From NCBI GenBank assembly GCA_963921245.4, contig CAWUEY030000001.1, positions 2,480,001 through 2,544,000 of the forward strand: 64,000 bases of DNA, written 5' to 3'. Each line of letters begins with the position of its first letter. Within the stretch, counting starts at the first letter, position 1. Shown here piece after piece: positions 61,151 through 64,000 of the stretch. Below the pieces are notes generated by a model, which searched no databases, was not told the origin of the DNA, and saw only the letters and a list, made by a program, of their open reading frames with translations. Position numbers and translations under genes: made by a program. The stretch is from JABJGO01 sp963921245. GTDB taxonomy: Bacteria; Pseudomonadota; Alphaproteobacteria; Rhodospirillales; Casp-alpha2.

Positions 61151-62497
61151 TCAGTCGCCAAACCCGTAGGCCAGCGCCATGAGTTCGACAGGGTGCTTGT
61201 TTTCGCCGAGGTCCGGCACACTCTCGCCCAGTTTTTCTATACCCTGAACAATGTGATCCCGAGCCAGCGGACATTCCGACACCAGGTATTTGGATGTGGA
61301 TTTTGCCGCCTCACGAGCGACTGGTTTACCAACCCTGATGGCTACGTCGAAGTTGTCTTTCTTCACGCCCCAGGCCCCACCATGACCGGAACAGCGTTCG
61401 ATTACGTTAAGGTTCGCATCGGGGATCAATCGCAACAGTTCGGCGGATTTCTGGCCCATATTCTGGGCACGGGCGTGACAGGCGATATGCACCGTCACGT
61501 CGCTGTCCAACGGTTTCATGCCTTCGGCGAGACCTTCATTTTTGGCAATATCACAAATGTATTCACTGATATCACTGGTGGCACCAGACAGCATTTTGAC
61601 GTCATCGCTGTCGGGCACGATCAGAGGCCATTCGAACTTCAGCATCAATGAACAGGACGGCACCAGAGGAACGATACGGTATCCCCTTTCGATCCAGGGC
61701 TTGAAATAGGCCGCAATCCGTTTTGCGTGTTCGGCAACACGGGGCAAATCGCCCTGTTCCAGTTGCGGCATGCCGCAACAGCCGGGATGGGCAACCTCAA
61801 CCTCGCAACCATTGTGGGTCAGAATATTTCGTGCCGCCTTGCCAATGGCAGGCGTGTTATAATTGGCAAAACACGTTGCGTAGAGAACGACCCTGCGTTC
61901 TTCGACTTTGGCCGTTGCCGATTTCGGCGCCGAGGCCTGTTTGGATTGCTGCACCAGAGTCTGGGCATGAAACGCCGGCAGATAGGCATCTTGGTGCACA
62001 CCGGCAACGCTTTCCATCAATGGCCGCGTGATTCCGTTACCCAGCTTACTGCCCCAGTTCGCCAACCCGGACAGAGAACACCCGAACTTACCATTGCGAT
62101 CCGTTTCCGTCAGCTGTTTGTCAAAGAAAGGGGTGCCGTTTTTTTTCTGCTCAATGGCACGGGCTTGCAGCATCAGATGCGGGAAATCCAGATTGAATTC
62201 ATGCGGTGGAACGTAGGGACACTTAGTCATGAAGCACAGGTCACACAGCGTGCAGGCATCAATGACCGGACCAAAATCCTTGCTATCGACAGAATCCAGC
62301 TCACCCGTTTCTGAATCGTCGATCAGATCGAACAAACGCGGAAAGCTGTCACAGAGATTAAAACACCGGCGGCATCCGTGGCAGATATCAAAAACCCGGC
62401 GAAGCTCTTCATCAAATTTTTGCGCGTCATAGAATTCCGGATCATTCCAGGGTATGGGATGGCGCTCCGGTGCTTCCAGACTACCTTCTTGTGCCAT
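61151..62497 (-). CDS. Two-cluster iron-sulfur protein with CCG domains (GlpC/heterodisulfide reductase D-like)
   Basis: 448 residues from the ATG at 62497, preceded by GGAGATG; the frame opens 7 codons earlier. The N-terminus holds two ferredoxin-like [4Fe-4S] sites: C39-x2-C42-x2-C45-x3-C49 and C82-x2-C85-x2-C88-x4-C93. Two CCG (cysteine-rich) domains follow: AHPGCCGMPQLEQGDL and IACHARAQNMG plus RCSGHGGAWGVKK. Relatives move electrons in glycolate or glycerol-3-phosphate dehydrogenases and in heterodisulfide reductase. In this cluster it probably feeds electrons to rubrerythrin, but that is inference. Confidence 0.88.
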   Translation of the reverse strand: MAQEGSLEAPERHPIPWNDPEFYDAQKFDEELRRVFDICHGCRRCFNLCDSFPRLFDLIDDSETGELDSVDSKDFGPVIDACTLCDLCFMTKCPYVPPHEFNLDFPHLMLQARAIEQKKNGTPFFDKQLTETDRNGKFGCSLSGLANWGSKLGNGITRPLMESVAGVHQDAYLPAFHAQTLVQQSKQASAPKSATAKVEERRVVLYATCFANYNTPAIGKAARNILTHNGCEVEVAHPGCCGMPQLEQGDLPRVAEHAKRIAAYFKPWIERGYRIVPLVPSCSLMLKFEWPLIVPDSDDVKMLSGATSDISEYICDIAKNEGLAEGMKPLDSDVTVHIACHARAQNMGQKSAELLRLIPDANLNVIERCSGHGGAWGVKKDNFDVAIRVGKPVAREAAKSTSKYLVSECPLARDHIVQGIEKLGESVPDLGENKHPVELMALAYGFGD

Positions 62498-62547
62498 TAC
62501 TACATCTCCACTTCGCAATACGGGGCTCTGTCACCAGTCCAGCGACG

Positions 62548-62580
62548 AAAAAAGAGGGGCACGCCCTGCCCCCCTTTTCT
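62548..62580 (-). terminator. Attenuating hairpin between rubrerythrin and the Fe-S gene
   Basis: GGGGCA/TGCCCC core with a 5-nt loop, extended by two more pairs past one mismatch, and followed on the minus strand by six T. It sits 25 bp after the rubrerythrin stop codon and 51 bp before the Fe-S gene start. It probably stops most transcripts and so makes rubrerythrin more abundant than the two downstream proteins. Confidence 0.7.
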
Positions 62581-62605
62581 TAAAAACTCAGGTGCCACCG
62601 GTTCA

Positions 62606-63025
62606 TCAGGAATCCAGGCTATCGAGCGCTTTCTGGAACCGCCCGGCATGAGATTTTTCAGCTTTGGCCAGAGTTTCAAACCAGTCGGCGATTTCCTCAA
62701 AACCTTCATCACGGGCCGTTTTCGCCATACCGGGGTACATGTCCGTATATTCGTGGGTTTCACCGGCAACCGCAGCCTTCAGGTTGTCTGACGTGCCACC
62801 GATGGCAAGACCTGTTGCGGGATCACCGGTTTCTTCGAGAAACTCAAGATGACCATGTGCATGACCCGTTTCACCTTCGGCGGTGGAACGGAAGACGGCA
62901 GCGACATCATTGTAGCCTTCGATATCAGCTTTTTGTGCGAAATACAGATAACGGCGGTTGGCCTGTGATTCACCGGCAAAGGCGTCTTTCAGGTTTTGTT
63001 CTGTTTGGCTGTCTTTAAGGCTCAT
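62606..63025 (-). CDS. Rubrerythrin (diiron domain only)
   Basis: 139 residues, four-helix diiron protein. Glu ligands are visible at E19, in E52-x2-H55 (EGETGHAHGHLEF), near E89 (AGETHEY) and in E123-x2-H126 (KAEKSHAGRF). The C-terminal rubredoxin domain of classical rubrerythrin is missing, so it needs an external electron donor; the Fe-S protein gene downstream is a candidate. It reduces peroxide. A near-consensus Irr site is in its promoter. Confidence 0.93.
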   Translation of the reverse strand: MSLKDSQTEQNLKDAFAGESQANRRYLYFAQKADIEGYNDVAAVFRSTAEGETGHAHGHLEFLEETGDPATGLAIGGTSDNLKAAVAGETHEYTDMYPGMAKTARDEGFEEIADWFETLAKAEKSHAGRFQKALDSLDS

Positions 63026-63094
63026 CGTTTTCTCCCTATGGGTTCATGGTTAATAAAACCGGATAATACAGATGAATTTAAACGAGTCAAATAC

Positions 63095-63111
63095 TTTATA
63101 ATAATTCTAAA
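63095..63111. promoter_or_regulatory. Near-consensus Irr (ICE) operator upstream of rubrerythrin
   Basis: TTTATAATAATTCTAAA; the Irr iron-control element is TTTAGAA-N3-TTCTAAA, so 13 of 14 half-site bases match. It lies 70 bp upstream of the rubrerythrin start, inside the interval between the rubrerythrin and irr genes. Confidence 0.75.
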
Positions 63112-63134
63112 AAAAATTTTAACTCATTAACATA

Positions 63135-63560
63135 CTACGAGTCTTCTATTCGAATTACTACATCTACGCGCGTTATCCTGGTCCCGTTAGGTGCCGCGGG
63201 CAAGGGCCCCAACACAACATCATCATGATCAATATCCTCAAGCGCGCTAGACCCCGCATGATAGAAATGATGATGATCGCTGGTATTGGTATCGAAATAT
63301 GAGCGCTCTCCATCCACAACAATCTCACGCAGCAATCCTACTTCGGTGAACTGGTTCAGGGTGTTGTAAACAGTCGCCAGGGATACATGGATTCCCTCAT
63401 CTACCGTTTCGCCGTGCAGCATTTCTGCCGTCACGTGACGGGCCGGTCCTTCAAAAAGGATTTTTGCCAGCCCCAGACGCTGGCGCGTAGGCCGCAACCC
63501 GGCGGCGCGCAAGCGATCAATCAGGTCACTGTAGGGTCGTTTTCCAATCACGCGTTCCAC
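63135..63560 (-). CDS. irr: Irr/Fur-family iron-responsive transcriptional regulator
   Basis: 141 residues, probable GTG start. The winged helix (LRAAGLRPTRQRLGLAKILF, then VSLATVYNTLNQFTEVGLLR) precedes a dimerisation domain with the His-rich site SDHHHFYHAG. Irr responds to iron through heme in rhizobia; this protein lacks the Cys-Pro heme motif of some members. The gene lies between rubrerythrin and fabI on the same strand. PerR, which shares the Fur fold, is an alternative because of the peroxide-reducing neighbour. Confidence 0.88.
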   Translation of the reverse strand: MERVIGKRPYSDLIDRLRAAGLRPTRQRLGLAKILFEGPARHVTAEMLHGETVDEGIHVSLATVYNTLNQFTEVGLLREIVVDGERSYFDTNTSDHHHFYHAGSSALEDIDHDDVVLGPLPAAPNGTRITRVDVVIRIEDS

Positions 63561-63605
63561 CGTGTTGTATCCGTTTTACACATCTTTTATCCACATTATA
63601 CACTG

Positions 63606-63628
63606 TAGTTTATAATGATTACAAACTA
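63606..63628. promoter_or_regulatory. 23-bp near-perfect palindrome upstream of irr
   Basis: TAGTTTATAAT, a central G and ATTACAAACTA; 10 of 11 positions pair. It lies 46 bp upstream of the probable irr start. The centre (TTATAATGATTACAA) matches the PerR-box pattern TTATAAT-N-ATTATAA at 13 of 14 specified positions. It is a good candidate for autoregulation. Confidence 0.65.
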
Positions 63629-63691
63629 TGGTTTGTCAATAGCGTATCCGCTCAGAACGGGTAAATGGTTTTTCGAGAATTCTTGCCCGGA

Positions 63692-64000
63692 TCAGGCCGT
63701 TTCGGCACCGGGGATACCGATAACATTCACGCCACTATCGACGTGATGAACCTCGCCCGTCACACCATTGGACAAATCACTCAGAAGATAAAGGGCCGAG
63801 CCCCCGAGATCCTCTAGGTCGGCATTCCGTTGCAACGGCGCGTTGGACTGGCTCCACCGGAAGATATGGCGTGCCCCGGCCACAGCACTGCCGGCGAGGG
63901 TGCGAACCGGGCCAGCGGAAATGGCATTTACCCGGATACCCTGTCCACCGAGATCTACCGCCATGTAGCGGACACTGGCTTCCAATGCGGCTTTTGCAAC
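63692..64000 (-). CDS. fabI: Enoyl-[acyl-carrier-protein] reductase (NADH), C-terminal part
   Basis: The 103 C-terminal codons are in the window; the 5' end lies beyond position 64000. It reads (in frame with VAKAALEASVRYMAVDLGGQ) through GIRVNAISAGPVRTLAGSAV and SALYLLSDLSNGVTGEVHHV to DSGVNVIGIPGAETA, the FabI pattern of the last step of the fatty-acid elongation cycle. irr follows 131 bp downstream on the same strand. Confidence 0.95.
   Translation of the reverse strand, partial: VAKAALEASVRYMAVDLGGQGIRVNAISAGPVRTLAGSAVAGARHIFRWSQSNAPLQRNADLEDLGGSALYLLSDLSNGVTGEVHHVDSGVNVIGIPGAETA

Noticed and set aside
63587..63595. TTATCCACA, an exact DnaA box
   Set aside because: A single copy near irr (and another reverse copy near 26315) is within chance expectation for 64 kb; no cluster is seen.
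1..64000. CRISPR array or prophage
   Set aside because: No regularly spaced direct repeats of CRISPR size and no phage structural or integrase genes were seen.

Overview
The window is chromosomal DNA from an alphaproteobacterium, most likely a marine or aquatic member of the Rhodospirillales and relatives. The signs are the split atpHAGDC operon lying next to priA, the rpsT/dnaA/dnaN/recF/gyrB block, mutM divergent from ubiE-coaBC-dut, the Irr-type Fur regulator beside fabI, and an alphaproteobacterial EF-G-like paralogue. Gene density is high, and most genes are housekeeping genes with good ribosome-binding sites. No phage, CRISPR array or rRNA operon was seen.

Layout. 1-0.6 kb: the 3' end of priA. 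0.6-1.7 kb: a TauD-type dioxygenase. 1.9-6.9 kb: F1-ATP synthase genes atpHAGDC, closed by a strong terminator. 6.9-9.7 kb (minus): a small unknown protein, a cupin and uvrB. 9.8-16.6 kb (plus): an EamA exporter, an aspartate aminotransferase behind a long structured leader containing a run of 15 G, a non-pyrrolysine MttB-family methyltransferase and an EF-G-like GTPase. 16.6-18.7 kb (minus): a LysR regulator and trxB. 19.2-24.9 kb: an Lrp/AsnC regulator (plus), then greA, carB and carA (minus). 25.2-30.5 kb: a YqeY-like protein, a DMSP-lyase-type cupin (minus), dnaG, rpoD and a CAU tRNA.

30.5-37.67 kb is the accessory part. It is bounded on the left by a decayed IS1595-family end just after the tRNA, and on the right by a frameshifted IS1595-family element that stops 4 bp from the gyrB stop codon. 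Between them lie an isopenicillin-N-synthase-like oxygenase, a C45 acyltransferase, a GNAT enzyme, a CocE-type hydrolase lacking its N-terminal half, and a histidine kinase broken by several frameshifts and cut off by the IS.

37.7-46.7 kb (minus): gyrB, recF, dnaN, dnaA, rpsT, a small exported protein and mutM. A 640-bp non-coding stretch next to dnaA is a candidate origin or regulatory region. 46.7-52.0 kb (plus): ubiE, coaBC, dut, an Rrf2 regulator, cysK, moeB and a DsrE-like protein; ubiB, usual after ubiE in this class, is absent here. 52.0-58.7 kb: a molybdenum hydroxylase system made of a diheme cytochrome, a large subunit and a [2Fe-2S] subunit (minus), with a divergent TetR regulator, XdhC and a MoeA-like/MocA fusion (plus). 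58.8-64.0 kb: a 2-hydroxyacid dehydrogenase, an SH3-type exported protein, then a minus-strand iron/oxidative-stress cluster (irr, rubrerythrin, a two-cluster Fe-S protein, DUF3501) with a near-consensus Irr (ICE) site in front of rubrerythrin, and the C-terminal part of fabI.

All functions are read from sequence motifs and gene order. No alignment or database search was run.
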